Positions 1 to 12,786 of a stretch of DNA of 64,000 bases are shown here, piece after piece. Source of the DNA: Vespula vulgaris (lineage: Eukaryota; Arthropoda; Insecta; Hymenoptera; Vespidae); contig NC_066605.1 in assembly GCF_905475345.1 (NCBI RefSeq), positions 806,001-870,000 on the forward strand. The letters run 5' to 3'. A program made the position numbers and the translations under genes. Position 1 is the stretch's first letter. Every line of letters begins with the position of its first letter. The notes under the pieces are model-generated. The model ran no database searches. It was given only the letters and a program-made list of their open reading frames with translations, and was not told where the DNA came from.

Positions 1-1345
1 AACTGATAAGACAGAGTCATAGAAAATCTGTCTGTTACTGTATTTATCTCTTGGTCCTTTTTATATCTACGATAATGCATTTTTATCCGTGTATATCCGT
101 CAAACTTTATAACACGTAGACATTATTCGCCCGTAGAATTTTGTCTATTCTACGTTTTTTGCAAAGGTCGTTGACCCTTCTCGATTTTCGCGAGAATCGA
201 AATTACTTTGAAACTTAGTAGATGTTTTCCATTCTCGACAAGACAATAACGCGAAACTCGTGTCGTTGCTTTCCCGTATCTCGCTTCGTGGCGCTCTCTT
301 TATTTCGAAATGAGCGAGAGATGACTAACTAACTCGGCAACGAAATACGACTAACCGGATATTAAAAGCGCGCTGCGCCTCGTCGGAGTATTCGAGCGCA
401 CTCTTGACCCGAATGGTAAGGGGAAACGAGGGGTACATCTGCCGTAATTGCGAGATCGCCTCTTTTTCCTTTTTTTTTTTTATTGTTTTTCTCTTTCTTT
501 TTTATTTTTTTATTTTTTGTTCCTTTTGGTTTTTGTTCTAACGCCATGCTTTTTATAGTTCTGCCTGGCTCGTCCGCGTGTACGTGCACGCTTACGCTCG
601 TACGTGTTAGTTCGTTCCGTAAAAACGATACTGTCGCTGTAACTTATACGCGACTGAACAAATAAATACGTCGATAAACAAACGTTTTGTTTTTTTCTTT
701 TCACGAGAGACACATACGAAAATATTGTTCTTTCTACGATTAAATTTATAGTTTGATGTTTCCATACATTTTTTTTGCCTTCTCTCTGTATAAAAAGAAG
801 AAAAAATGAAAAAAAAAGGAACGAGCAACAAAAACGTTTATTATATACCCCATGTGTCGTTTTATAACGAAACTTTTCAATAAAGTTTTTCCACTCGAAT
901 ATCTTGTAACGACTTTCGAAAACGTTCTCGCGATAATGTTTATCGATGATCAAAAGTCATTGAATTTTTGCTCTTCTTTATTACTACTATTATCATCATT
1001 ATTCGACGAGACGCGACAAGGAAGAGCGAATAAACGAAAATCGTTCGAGTGATAGGAAAATTTTCTATAATGTACCGCGCCGTGTGTTCCGTCCTTTTAC
1101 GATGGGAAGTAGTATCGCGAGACGAGGTGTCACAGGCTCAACAGGTTATTCCAGGTTGTCCTGGTACGAGCGTCAGCCGGCTCGTTTTTCTCGTCGAGGG
1201 GAGCAACCGATAGTAGAAAGAACGTTCGACGGCTGCTCGATCTCGAGTGTCGATTTGCCCGCGAAGAGGAGTATACAGCCGGTAAACGCATACCTCTAGG
1301 AAAGAGGGAGAAAAGGGATATAGATAGATAGATAGACAGATAGGA

Positions 1346-1393
<48 letters not shown>

Positions 1394-2100
1394 GGTTGCG
1401 GCGTGAGTTCGCTCTACCGTATAATTCGTTCGCGAGAGACATCGAACCACGAAATTCGTAATCGATAGGTATCGCGTGTCTCGATGCATTCCAAACGAAT
1501 CCTGCAAGCCGATCACCTAGAGACTTACCATCTTTCTTTCTCTTTCTTTTTCTGTTTGTCTCTCTTTCTCTCTTTTTCTGTGTCTGTCTGTTTTCTTTAT
1601 CTCTCTCTTTTTTTGTTCTTTTGGAAATTCCAACAACAAGAGACACCATCTTCTTTTATCATGACACAATTCTTCATTGCGATCCTTGTTAACCGAGGTG
1701 ATCTTTAAACGAAAATAAAACAGGACAATAAATAAGAGGGAAGGAAACGTTCCTAGTTAATTTCGATTAAGTAAATAAAATATCAACGAATCGTTAATAT
1801 TGATTGTTTAATCACGAGAGAAGTTAAATCCTCCTGACGAATAAACTCGTTTTTCCTTAATTAATATGTTAAATTTCAATGAATGTAGTTGAAACTTGTA
1901 TTGATTATCTTGCCCTATTGTGGAATAAATAAAATCAAATATAAATGATTAATGAAACGATATTAAATGATTTATTGTTTCAATGACGAATCTAATGTTC
2001 TGTTTTGAAAAAGTATTTTATCACATCGTCGATTGAAAAATCGATTATCACTTACGTTCTATCTTATATCTATTTTCCTTTTAATCTCGAGCTTCTCGTT
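1..2100. other. Non-coding, GA/GATA microsatellite and T/C-rich tracts
   Basis: No supportable gene. It holds T-rich and TTTC-rich stretches at 470-540 and 1530-1620, an AT-rich unique part at 1700-2100, and a GATA run passing into a (GA)n array at about 1318-1391. A more GC-rich patch at 1081-1300 carries a short ATG frame (1102-1299), ending near a GTAAAC donor-like site at 1282. I see no domain in it and treat it as a chance frame. Confidence 0.6.
1318..1391. repeat. (GATA)n-(GA)n compound microsatellite
   Basis: A short GATA/GACA run is followed by about 24 uninterrupted GA units. The long Ser/Leu frames on the minus strand here are just translations of this repeat. Confidence 0.95.
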
Positions 2101-2203
2101 AGCCTATAAGCACGTTCCGAGCTAATAACGGCTGACAATATCCAAGGCGTTTTCCCAGCACTTTACAATGCAAATTCGATCGCCGTTAACACGTTGGTAT
2201 ATC

Positions 2204-2204
2204 C

Positions 2205-2244
<40 letters not shown>
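2204..2244. repeat. (GA)n microsatellite
   Basis: Nearly perfect GA dinucleotide run with one CA interruption. Confidence 0.93.
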
Positions 2245-2248
<4 letters not shown>

Positions 2249-4077
2249 CCGTCGACGTCGGCTTGGTTCTGCGAAGCGGATATTAACCAAAGACGCTTAT
2301 TACCTCTCGATATTCGATAATGATAATAATATCCGTACGTTAACGGGGTTGCCTAACCGCGGACCAGCTCGCGTCTTCGATTTTGCGGTGGCACGTACGG
2401 TTTAATTTCACCAAAGTTCTTGAGTTCTCGAAAAGTATGTCTTGGGAAAGAGAGAGAGGGAGAGAGAGAGGAAGGGAGAGAGAGAGAGAGAGAGAGGGAG
2501 AATGAAAGTACACATGCATATGCATGTATATGTACATACAAGACGAGCTAGCAACCACGTGTACGAATTAGCGTAATCTGAATTTAAACACGAACGGCAA
2601 GAAGGGTGCCACGTGGACGAGTAAAAAATAAAGTCTAAAAGATAAAGCTAAAAGAAGGAAAGTGCATGGAGGGTTGGTTGGTTGGTTCGGTGCGTTGAAA
2701 AAAAAAAAAAGAAAAGAGAAAAAAAAGAAGAAGGAAGAAAAAAGAGAGCAGCCAGAAAAAAAGAAGAATACGAAAAGGGAGAATAATTTCTCTTTCTTCT
2801 CTTTTTTCACGTTAAAGAGGAGAAAAAGTAGAAAAAAAAAGAAGAGAAAAGGAAAAAAGAGAAAAGGGGAAAATGAAAAAAGAAAAAGAAAAGAAAAAGA
2901 AGAAAAACAGGGATGAAGATAGAGAGAATGAAATAGAGTTGGTTCGGTGCCAAGTTGTAGATAGAACCGCGTGGACGATTCGCGCGAAGGATTCTTAGAT
3001 AACTTCCTTCTCTTATCCTAGGAATATCTTAGCTTGGATTTTCTCAGCTCCTTCGAGTTTGTCCCTCGTTAGGTTGACGCCCCAACTAAACTCACTCTTT
3101 CCGTCTCTCTCTCCCTCTCCTCTCATTTCACTCTTCTTCTTCTTCCTCCTCTTCTTCGACTATTCCCTTTCCCTTCTTCCACACGTCCCGCAGGAGAACG
3201 CAGAGTTTGCCGTTATGCGATCGCGAAAGCGGATTTCCTCTTGTGCACAGCCAACCCACTCTTCTCCTCCTTCTCCTCCTCTTCTTCTTCCTTCTCCTCC
3301 TCCTCCTCCTTTTTCAGCTTCTCTCGTCATATTTGTCGGGTTTCCTCTCAACCCAAATACGCTCACGTGACCTCTTGACGGCCTCTCGAAATGTCGCCTA
3401 TGCAAACTCACCGATATTTCGTTGGATTCTTCTTTCTCTTTTCCTCTGTCTCGCTCTTTCTCTCTGTCTCTCTCTTTTTTCTCTTCTTTTTTTCCTCTTT
3501 CTCCTTCATCTTTTTTTTTATTTCTTTCTTGTTTTTTTTTCTTTTCGTTTTTACACTTTTCTCCGCTTTAGATGTTTCGTACGAGAAGCTTCCTAGTCCC
3601 GAGCTACGGAGAATCCCTTTTGTCCGATAGAACGAGGACCTGGATAAAGAGTAAGAAGGAAGGGAAAAGCTCGTAGAAAAGCGTGCAAGCTCAAAACCAA
3701 GCTCGCTCCGATGCTTGTACTGGAATTAGTCTCGAATTACGGCGGATCGCTCGTTTAGTTCGCTTTCTAAATTAACTACGGAAGGAAACTCTCGAGTTCT
3801 CTCTCTCTCTCTCTCTTCTTTTTTCTTCTTTTTCTTTCTTTCCCCACTTTCTTCTATCTATCCCTTCTTTTTTTTCTTCTACCTCCCCTCCTCCTCGTCT
3901 TTCTTCTTCTTCTTCTTCTTCTTCTTCTTCTTTACGACTTAATGACACCCAGCACCGCTTTTCAGATAAATCACGAGTAGCTACTTCGTTTAAGAGCAAA
4001 GAGTAGCAGTAGATGGTACCACGGTGCTTTCTCGCGTCGTGCTTCACATACTAATTACCGTGGCCTCCTTCTTTTTT

Positions 4078-4145
4078 CCTCCCTCCCTTCTTCTCTCTCT
4101 CTCTCTCACTCTCTCTGTCTCTCTCTCTCTTTCTCTCTCTTTATC
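4078..4145. repeat. (CT)n-rich microsatellite
   Basis: Imperfect CT run with several CACT, GTCT and TTCT interruptions, within a longer pyrimidine tract. Confidence 0.9.
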
Positions 4146-5259
4146 TTACTTTTCTTCCTTTCTTTCGTTTTCTTCGTAAGGGTTGAGCCGAGCCAGCGGC
4201 GAAAGATTTCCACCGGTATTAAGTCTTCTTAAGAGTCTGTACCGTACCTCTGTACCTCGAGCATTTTCTGTTTAATCGATAAGGTGGAAGTAGATGGACG
4301 AGGTGGCCATTTATTTCCAAAGCTCTCATGGTAATATCCTGGAAGCATTGATTAATATTTTCAAACTGAAGACGAAATCTGACTTCCAATGCGCGAGCGT
4401 GTACACACACAGAGAGAAAGAGAGGGAGAGAAAGGGAGACAAATAAATATTATTTCGAAATTAAATTATTGTAAGCGACGTTAATCGATTTAAATCGAGT
4501 TTTCAATGCTCGATTATGATTTCTATACGATGTTTAAGGTAGACAGGTAGATTGATATTCGCATTTTGGTATCACATATCATAACAATTTTACTTTTCCC
4601 CAAAAGTATTATTATTTTAAAATACCATTTAGTTATTTTTCTCATACGTTATTAGTACGTATCATGTTACTATATTTTTAATTTATAATAATAATTTTCA
4701 AAAGCCCATCGATCGATCGACGTCGAGTACTTAATTGATGCGTAGTAATGGACGATGCACGCATAACCTGCCTGTACCTATCTAAAAGTTTGTTATTCGT
4801 TCGATATAAATACACTACACGAGGATACCTCTTTTAATCGTCATTTGCATCAACGTTCAAACCCATCCATCGCACCTTTTAATCCTGGCATTATAACGAG
4901 GAATAACATTTCAATACTCGTAAAGAGTTACATTTTGTTCGACGATCGATGATTAACGCATCGTAGGTATATATCATATGGGCACGTATACCTACCTACG
5001 TTATTTTCTGGAACGCACGCTCGAAAGAGTACGTTACAATACGCAGGTGAAAGAATCGATGGGGTTATAAGTAAAAGTAGCTCGTAACTCGACTAACGAT
5101 CGACCGTTTCCTCCTCGTCGTTGTCGTCGTACTCGTAGTCGTAAGCGAAAGACCGGTGCGCCGTTATTTATTTGAGGATAGCTATACTCCCACTTACCCT
5201 CTCTTCACCATCGTTCACTATCACGTAATTCTCTTTAAATTAATTTTACTTACACGAAA

Positions 5260-6826
5260 TTTTTATCTTCCTTCTTTTTTATTTTTTTTCTCCTTTTTTT
5301 CCGTACAATGAAAAAAATTCGCACGACTTCCTATAAGTCGTGAGAGACAATTATGGTTTCGCTTGAAATTTTCACGTGCTTCTCTCTCTCTCTCTTCTTT
5401 TTTTCTTTTTTGAATTTTTTTTTTGTTTTTAATTACTATTGTCGAGGAATTGGAGACACAATCGTTAACTACGGAATAATCGAACAACCAGAAGAGAAAT
5501 CTCAAGACGGTGGATGTAAAATTGGAGAAAGTTAACTTTGTATAATTCTCTCTCTTTCTATGCATCTATCTACCTATCTACCTTCCTCTTGGAAGGGTGT
5601 TTCCTGCAAAGTCTAACCGAGTGAACGTTTCCCCGAGTAATTCGTTATTATCACGCAAATGATCGTTACCATTCGCGAGTATCGCAAAATTGCAAGAGAA
5701 AGAGACAGACAGATAGACAGGATAGCTTAATTCTCCGAGGAATCCGCTTTTGCGATCGTAGCCAACTCTCTCGGCTAAAACAATTTGGTTTATGTTTAAT
5801 AATACAACAGTCGAGTGCATTTAACGAGCGAGGAAGAGAGAGAAAAAAGAGAGATAGAGATGGTACGATAACTTTATTCTTTTTTTTTTCATAGCAGCAG
5901 CTACTACCATTTTCTTTTTCTTTTCTTTCTTTTTTCAGTTTTATACTTTGTTCGCTGATCTCTTTCCAACCGACTAATTTTTGCACTTTTAAGCATTTTT
6001 CTCATACGACTTTTTTCTCTCTCTACTTATCTCTCTCTCTCTCTCTCTCTTTCTCTTACGATCGTTAAGAAGCAATAAAAATATATTACGAACTTTCTTC
6101 TATTTCTTTTGTATCGATTAACCATACGAAATAGAGTGAATTTTAACGTCAAGATATTACAGTCTATAAAAAATGCGTAATGATAGATGAAAAATAACTC
6201 AAAGCTTTTAATTATTCTCATGATCCAACCTTCCTAAATGATAAACTTTATCTACCTCGTCATTTTATCAATTAATCGTTGCTTTTGATATGCGTACATC
6301 GATGTATATTGGAATACAATAAACATTGAAATATTTTGTATTAACGTACGTACATACGATGAAAAGCTTTATGAGAAATAACGAGACCGGGAAAATATGC
6401 GAATGAATGTATTCTCATCGAAGAGGATATAAAGAGAATAGAGAGCCAAACATTAAAAAGAAAAAAGGGGAAAAGAGGGAAAGAGAAAAATCCCATAAAC
6501 ATTCTGATAGGCATGATCGCACAAAAGTTTTCAATCAAATTGCGAAGCAAAAACCTATTTTCATTGGCACACTTGACTATATATAATACCAGTGATTATA
6601 CGACGTCCAAGCTTGATTCCACGTGATTCACGTCGAACGAATCGTTGAAAACTGTCGCCCACTGCTCGTTGCATATGTATGCAACGAGTCAGGCAATTTT
6701 TAACGATGCTCTAACGGATGACCGTCATTGCAATGCCGATTTTTCACGAAACTGGGATTCGTCGAAGAGATCGGATCTACGAGCGATTCTAGTGGGAGTA
6801 GAGTCGAGTACACGCATTGCAATATA

Positions 6827-6870
<44 letters not shown>

Positions 6871-8200
6871 ATGAATTGCGTTTAACGTTATCGGGATGTT
6901 ATAAGAGTATGTGATACCGATTGAACATCGGAATATACGATGCCCTCGTGCGAATAAATTTTTTTTGCTTTTTTTCTGGTTTTTTTTTCTATTTTTTTTT
7001 TTCTTTTTCGATGTCCACTTTATTTATTGCTCGATAAATTGGTGAGCCGATTTCAACGATAATCGACGATGAGATAGGTGGATTTACATTTCGGCAAAAC
7101 TAACGGAAATGACGATTTCCAATCTCGTCTGAATTCGAAATTCGCAAAGCTTACACCGAAAGTAGAAATTTCCAACGGAATTTTTTTTCTCCCTACGTTT
7201 AACTTTTTTAACGACTTTCATGTTCTATACATACTTATTCCTATCGTGCCTCCTTCGGATATGCAATTTTAAATGGGAAAATCGCGTTCTGGCAGGGGAT
7301 GAGGAGGCGTTCGGAGAGGGGAAATCTAATTTCGAAAAGGAACAAGAAAAAAAAGAGAAAGAAAAGAGAAAAGAAGGGAAAAAAAGGAAAGAGAAAGAAA
7401 CGACAGATTACATCGAGAGACATAAAGGAGATCGAGGGATAAAAGCGAGGCTTTCGAGAAATCGGCTATTTCCGAGAATGCTAGTAACGCTCGTGCAGTT
7501 CCGCTACCATTTCGATTCTTGAACGTAGCTTTTCTTTTTCCACTTCTTTCCTTTTTTTTTCTTCTCCTTCTTAGAGAACGCGCGCGAAAGAAAGAGACGG
7601 CGAGAGGGAGAGGGAAAGAGAAAGAAACGATTGTGACTTTCAAACTTTCCACCCTCGTGACGTAGTTATTTCATTAAGAGTTGTTAGCGACCAATTTTTT
7701 CCTTCTCCCTTATCCCCAGTCGACGAGTTAAGACGAAGTTTACTTGCGATTTACTCGATTGCAGAATTAGCCTTAAAAATTACTTCGACGACACGGCTAA
7801 ATCGTTAAAGGCGATAAACAACTCGTTAGAGAACTCGAACCGAACGATTGTTTTAACGATTCGAATGCTTCTATGCAGGAAACAAAAAAGGAAACACGTT
7901 TTCTGTTCGTCTTATAAAAAATATTTTATCTCTACGAGAAGAAAGGAAGAAAGAAAGAAAGAAAGAAGGAAAGAAGGAAAGAAAGCTAGAAAGAATAAAA
8001 ATAAAAGTAAAAATAAAAATAACCGGTATCTGTGCTTTTCCAAACGCATTTAAAGATGGTCGACGCGTACTCGGGTTGTACGTAAGCGTGATTACCATTT
8101 ACAATGCGTTCTAAAATGCTTTCCCAACGGCGATTCAGCGAAAGACGCTAAATTGGCATTAACGCGAGGCACGTAAACCGTCGACGGCAGAGAAATGCCG
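5260..8200. other. Non-coding, AT-rich with T-tracts
   Basis: T/C tracts at 5270-5420 and 6960-7010, an (AT)n array near 6823-6867, A/G-rich stretches at 7340-7400, 7570-7630 and 7935-8020. The rest is unique AT-rich sequence. The basic or Phe/Leu-rich frames here are low complexity. Confidence 0.6.
6823..6867. repeat. (AT)n microsatellite
   Basis: Uninterrupted alternating A and T, apart from one GAT near its left edge. Confidence 0.95.
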
Positions 8201-8212
8201 TAGTTTCCAGAA

Positions 8213-8214
8213 TC

Positions 8215-8246
<32 letters not shown>

Positions 8247-8270
8247 AGGGAAAGGGAAAGGGAGAGAGAA
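8213..8270. repeat. (GA)n/(GGGA)n microsatellite
   Basis: GA units pass into GGGAGA and GGGAAA variants. Confidence 0.92.
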
Positions 8271-8373
8271 GGAGGTGCCCATGGCGAGAGACGAGCTCGA
8301 CGTTAGCCTTCGGGATTCGCAGTATTAATTAATTATTATGCTTAATCGACGGACTAGCAGCAGCAACACCACC

Positions 8374-8423
8374 AACAGCAGCAGCAGCAGCAGCAGCAGC
8401 AGTACGGCAAAGCAATAGCAGTG

Positions 8424-8503
<80 letters not shown>

Positions 8504-8510
8504 CGTCGTC
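8374..8510. repeat. (CAG)n and (TAG)n trinucleotide block
   Basis: About nine CAG-type triplets at 8374-8402, then a long TAG/GTA run at about 8419-8503, ending in GTC triplets. The minus-strand frames through it translate as poly-Leu or poly-Tyr and are artefacts of the repeat. The TAG array is among the longest perfect trinucleotide runs in the window. Confidence 0.95.
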
Positions 8511-8610
8511 GTAGTAACAACAGCAAGAGAGAAAGGTGACGCGGTGGGACGAAGGAGAAGCGGAAAGGTGGGATGATGGTAAGGGTTGATGTGTGAGGCT
8601 TACACGCAGC

Positions 8611-8614
<4 letters not shown>

Positions 8615-8645
<31 letters not shown>
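8615..8645. repeat. (CT)n microsatellite
   Basis: Perfect CT run about 100 bp downstream of the trinucleotide block. Confidence 0.93.
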
Positions 8646-8649
<4 letters not shown>

Positions 8650-8741
8650 ATTTCCATCCTGTTGCGAACGGCTACCGTATTATGGAGCGATCGGTCGATG
8701 GATTTTCCGGCGGTTAAATCGAGGCACGAATTAACTTCCAG

Positions 8742-9085
8742 TCGGAAGGTACGAGCTCGGCTTCCGGAATAAAGCCGACCTATCCCAACGCATGGCTAGT
8801 AGTAACAGCAGCAGCAGTAGCTGCAGCCATGGCGGCGGTAGCGGCGGCGGCGGCAGTAACTCGACTACTCCCCCCAACGTGCCTACCCTTTCGCAGTGTT
8901 TAAACTGCCCTCCGAACGCGTACCTCCAGTACTCTGCAATTTATGGAGAAGCACGTGTCGTCGTGGCTCGATTAATGGATTCTATCTTCTGTGAACGAGT
9001 TCACGAATTCGATTTCGGTTACACCGTGATTTCCATTCTTTCGAGGATGATGATCGAAAAAAAGGAATGTAAGAAAGAAAGAAAT
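8742..9085 (+). other. Unverified coding candidate in a CpG-rich island
   Basis: An open frame runs from an AACTTCCAG acceptor-like site (AG at 8740-8741) through an ATG at 8792 to a stop at 9086-9088. From the ATG it gives 98 residues: a Ser-rich stretch (about residues 3-12), a Gly-rich stretch (14-21), a Thr/Pro segment, then a less biased part with a CxxC pair (CLNC, about residues 36-39). The island is richer in G and C than its flanks. I see no strong donor downstream and the last 15 residues are Lys/Glu-rich repeat translation. I do not recognise the protein. It could be the 3' part of an exon, or a chance frame in CpG-rich DNA; the latter is more likely. Confidence 0.18.
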
Positions 9086-9089
9086 TGAG

Positions 9090-9780
9090 AAATGGAGAAA
9101 ATATTAAACCGAGGAAATGTCAAACTAGTTTTGCTTCTTTCTTTTTCTTTCTCTTTCTCTCTCTCTTTCTTCCTCTGTTTCTTCCTCTCTTTCTCCATTT
9201 TGTTTCTTTTTTCGTTGGTTATCCTTTCGCAACATTTTCCCCTGAAGCTCTGCTTGTTAACCAAACGTTTAATGTAATCGAGTCTGTCGCGGCCGCGACG
9301 AAACTGCGCGAATGCATCCAGTTCGCCTCCGGGCTTCGTATTTCTGTCAGAACACTCGAGGAAATATGAAACTTGGCGGAGAGTGGACGGTACTCGAATT
9401 CCCATGCGTTTCCGCGTACTCGTCCCTTCTAAAACGAGCAAACTCCTACTCGAATATGTGGCCGATGGTGTCGTTTTCATATATCATATGGAATCGCTAA
9501 TCAAGTTTATAGTATTTATCTCGAGCGACGAGGTTTACAATCGTTTAATCATTGATTAATATTATCGTAGATGAACATTTCATTAACAAAATTACATATT
9601 CTCTTTAAATATTTAATCAATTTAATAGCGCAACGATATATCGAGAATATAAATGCGTCGATCTAAAAATAAAACGAATCGAGTTCAATAAGAGTTAAGA
9701 TTCTTGTTCCTTTTTTTTCTCTTCTTTTCTTTTTCTTTACCTATCACCTTAATCCGAATATTCGAAGAATAAGGTAAACG
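9090..9780. other. Non-coding; CT tract then unique DNA
   Basis: A C/T-rich tract at 9135-9210, then unique sequence. No feature is supported. Confidence 0.5.
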
Positions 9781-9960
9781 AGGACTCTCGAGTTGATTAC
9801 CACGCGAGCCCGCAAAATCGTAACGCGTTGTCCCGCGGGCTACGTACGCTAATGTTTCGCTGACCGCAGGAAACGAGCGGCAGTTAGCGCGTTAATATCA
9901 TAAGCATAGCAGCCCTTTGCATCCCAAGAGATTCCTGCTCGACTGTGGCTTCGAAAATGG
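9780..9960. other. CpG-rich unique island with hairpin
   Basis: It contains a 7-bp inverted repeat, AGCCCGC at 9807-9813 with GCGGGCT at 9835-9841, enclosing the palindrome AACGCGTT (9822-9829); the right arm also forms CCCGCGGG. A TTTGCAT POU/octamer-like string lies near 9914. This looks like a regulatory or conserved non-coding segment, but only base composition and the palindromes support that. Confidence 0.25.
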
Positions 9961-10014
9961 TCGATATTTCACCGTTAACAACCGACACGTACATACGCGT
10001 TATATATATTCGCT

Positions 10015-10163
10015 TTCTCTCTCTATTTCTCTCTCTCTCTCTCTCTCTCTCTCCCTTTTTCTCTCTCGGTGCTCGCGTTGTCTCTCTCGCTCACATTCAC
10101 ACACTTGCCCTCACTCATATATACACACACACACACATTCTCTCTCTCTCTCTCTCTCTCTCA
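10015..10163. repeat. (CT)n-(CA)n-(CT)n microsatellite cluster
   Basis: Two CT arrays flank a short (CA)n array near 10,124-10,138. Three overlapping + strand frames here are Ser/Leu/His low complexity. Confidence 0.9.
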
Positions 10164-11882
10164 TTCTCGTCCAAAAAGCACTCATACCAATGCTCTCTGT
10201 TCCTTGGAGTGCACGAGAGAAGCGCATCACACTTCGATCCCTCGACGATTCTCGATGTTCCAGTAACGTTCGAGCGAGAAGAGAGTACTTAGCCGTCCTA
10301 AAAAAACATACCTACGATATTCTTCGTTAGAAAGAAGCGAATTTACTCGGTACCATCGTTCCCCTTCCTTCTCTAACAAACGAGAATCAACTATGTAGTT
10401 GTGTAACACCATCCTCTACAACGCGTCATTTCCGACGATCTACTACTCTAAGTTTACTCAAAGACTGAATGTTATCATTGTATACTCTCTCTCTCTCTCT
10501 CTCTCTCTCTCGGTCTCTCTTTCTCTATCCATCTATCCATTTATCTATCTATCTATCTACGTATGTTTCTATAGTAGTAAGTACGTCTGATTTTTGCTTA
10601 AAATTTTCACTATTTTATATTAAATGACGTTTTCTATTATAATTTGTTATCTTCGACCATAGCGACTCTCTTATTACCTTCGAGTCATTTAAATCGAACT
10701 CGCTCGGTTACATATGTTCCGATAGATCATTCGAATGGGCTAACGTTATCGAAGTAGTTCTCGCCGGCAATTCCGAAGATGTTGATACCGTGCTTAGGGA
10801 ATCCGCATATACGTCACAGTGAGAGATATCGTCTCGTTAGGAAGAAGTATGATGCGTCAGGATGTTTCTAAAGGTCCTATGAAGATCGATTAACTATGAA
10901 CTTGTTGACTTACAAAACAGTTTCTTCGAAACTCGATTATTTTTCTACAGAAATTCACGAGTACGTTAACGAGAAAAATAATATACAATAATCTTTTCAA
11001 TTCGAATTCGTATTTTAATATAAAACGGTATTAAATATCGATAAATATTCCGTTTCCTTCAATTTCTTATTTCCCGTTGTGAAAGAAACGCGAAAGTATT
11101 CTTTCGCGTTTTCTACGAAAGGAATAAAGCTCGAAATAGAAGCTTTGCGTGATGGAATCACGCTAGGGCGTGCATTATCGTGATTAAGCAGGCAAGAATA
11201 GCGTTGTTACATAATAAGAGTCAAACTAGATATCCGGAGGATAAATGCTTGCCGAAGGATTATATACTTTCATTAAAGATCTATAATTAATATTAGAAAA
11301 TACGATCGTTCGCAACTTTTCACTCGATCGGATTCAATCGATTAATATGTAACGGCAAATGATATAAAAAGTTTACATAGGAATAAATTCTACGATAAGC
11401 GATTGTCTTACATTCATTCAAATTAAAAGGTATAAAAATATGTACGTCTTACCTAGATTTTTCTACTCCAGAAATGCGCAGTTAAATGGTACGAGAAGAC
11501 GAGCAGGAAAGAACACGTCCGTACGTCTCGTCCTTCGATGAACGACTGACCTTTTGTTATCGTACGACGTACCCATGTGTTTACTTCGAGGCTCGTACTT
11601 ACGTGTGTTATCGTTTGTATTAGTCATCTGGGATTAACAAAAACATCAAAACAAAGATATAATTACACAGTTCGCTAACAAATATGTAAAAGGGAATACG
11701 TATGCCTACACACACATATACATGTGTATTTATTTGTCAGGATCTGATATATAAATATGAATAATGATAACAATTACATCAATGATAATTAATAACGATG
11801 AATGAAAATTGATATGCTCGAACGATGTTTTATTGATTTATATCAACTTTCTATGAAAGTAGTCACTATCAAAATATTTGAT

Positions 11883-11885
<3 letters not shown>

Positions 11886-11932
<47 letters not shown>
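11886..11932. repeat. (AT)n microsatellite
   Basis: About 23 uninterrupted AT units. Confidence 0.95.
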
Positions 11933-11934
<2 letters not shown>

Positions 11935-12488
11935 TTTTCTCGAGAATGAATCAATGCCGATCGACGACATTCACTCGCGCGTGAACACACGTCCGTCGGA
12001 AATTACAAGCGGTTTCATTCGAGCAGCCAGTCACGTTCGTTCTCTTCGTTTCCTTCCTTCGTTGAATCAGGATTGAATTATGTACCTAACTAGACCGATC
12101 ACCTACTCTCCACTAACTTCTGTTGTTAACTCGAATCTGGAATCAAAGAGAAAGAGAGAGAGAGAGGGAAAGAGGGAGAGAGGGTGAGAGAGGGGAGAGG
12201 GAAAGAAAGGAAGGGAGAGAAAGGCAGGGAGAGAGAGGGAGGGAATATGTGAACATTCAGACAGGTAAATGTATTTACATATATGTATGTAAGCGTCATA
12301 TATGTATATATTTCTTATATGGACTATAGAATATCGATAATAAATAATATCTCTCGTGAAATGTTGAAAAAGGATTAATTAATAAGAAATTAGTGGAGAA
12401 ACTTTATTAATATCGCATTTTTCGACTCATTTGTTTAGATCAATTTCCAATTTATTTATTTCTTTTTTATTTTAACCATTTCTCTCTC

Positions 12489-12519
<31 letters not shown>

Positions 12520-12741
12520 GTTTCTCTCTATCTATCTACATATATCTTAATCGAATTTCAATAATATTCTGTGGACGTACTCGTTAAATAACGGAGAATT
12601 CACCGATGTCGATCGAACGGCCTCTATATTATATACGTTTTAATAATAATTATTATCGGGTAGAATAATGTGTCCGGTTGAAGAAGAAAGTCAAGTAAAA
12701 AATAACATTTACATATAGAATATTATTTAAGCTTTTCTAAT

Positions 12742-12743
<2 letters not shown>

Positions 12744-12783
<40 letters not shown>
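12744..12783. repeat. (GA)n microsatellite
   Basis: Uninterrupted GA array. Confidence 0.94.

Positions 12784-12786
<3 letters not shown>

Larger units (their letters stand above)
2100..5260. other. Non-coding, purine/pyrimidine tracts
   Basis: Holds GA arrays at about 2204-2244 and 2447-2503, a long A/G-rich tract at 2696-2910, C/T-rich tracts at 3100-3550 and 3795-4150, and AT-rich unique DNA at 4440-5260. A pyrimidine run ending CCGCAG at 3192 resembles a 3' splice site and is followed by an open frame (about 57 codons to a stop near 3370), but that frame quickly becomes Ser/Pro low complexity and I see no donor. No gene is supported. Confidence 0.55.

Noticed and set aside
8325..8657. 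Long minus-strand frames of poly-Tyr and poly-Leu
   Set aside because: They are direct translations of the (TAG)n and (CAG)n arrays.
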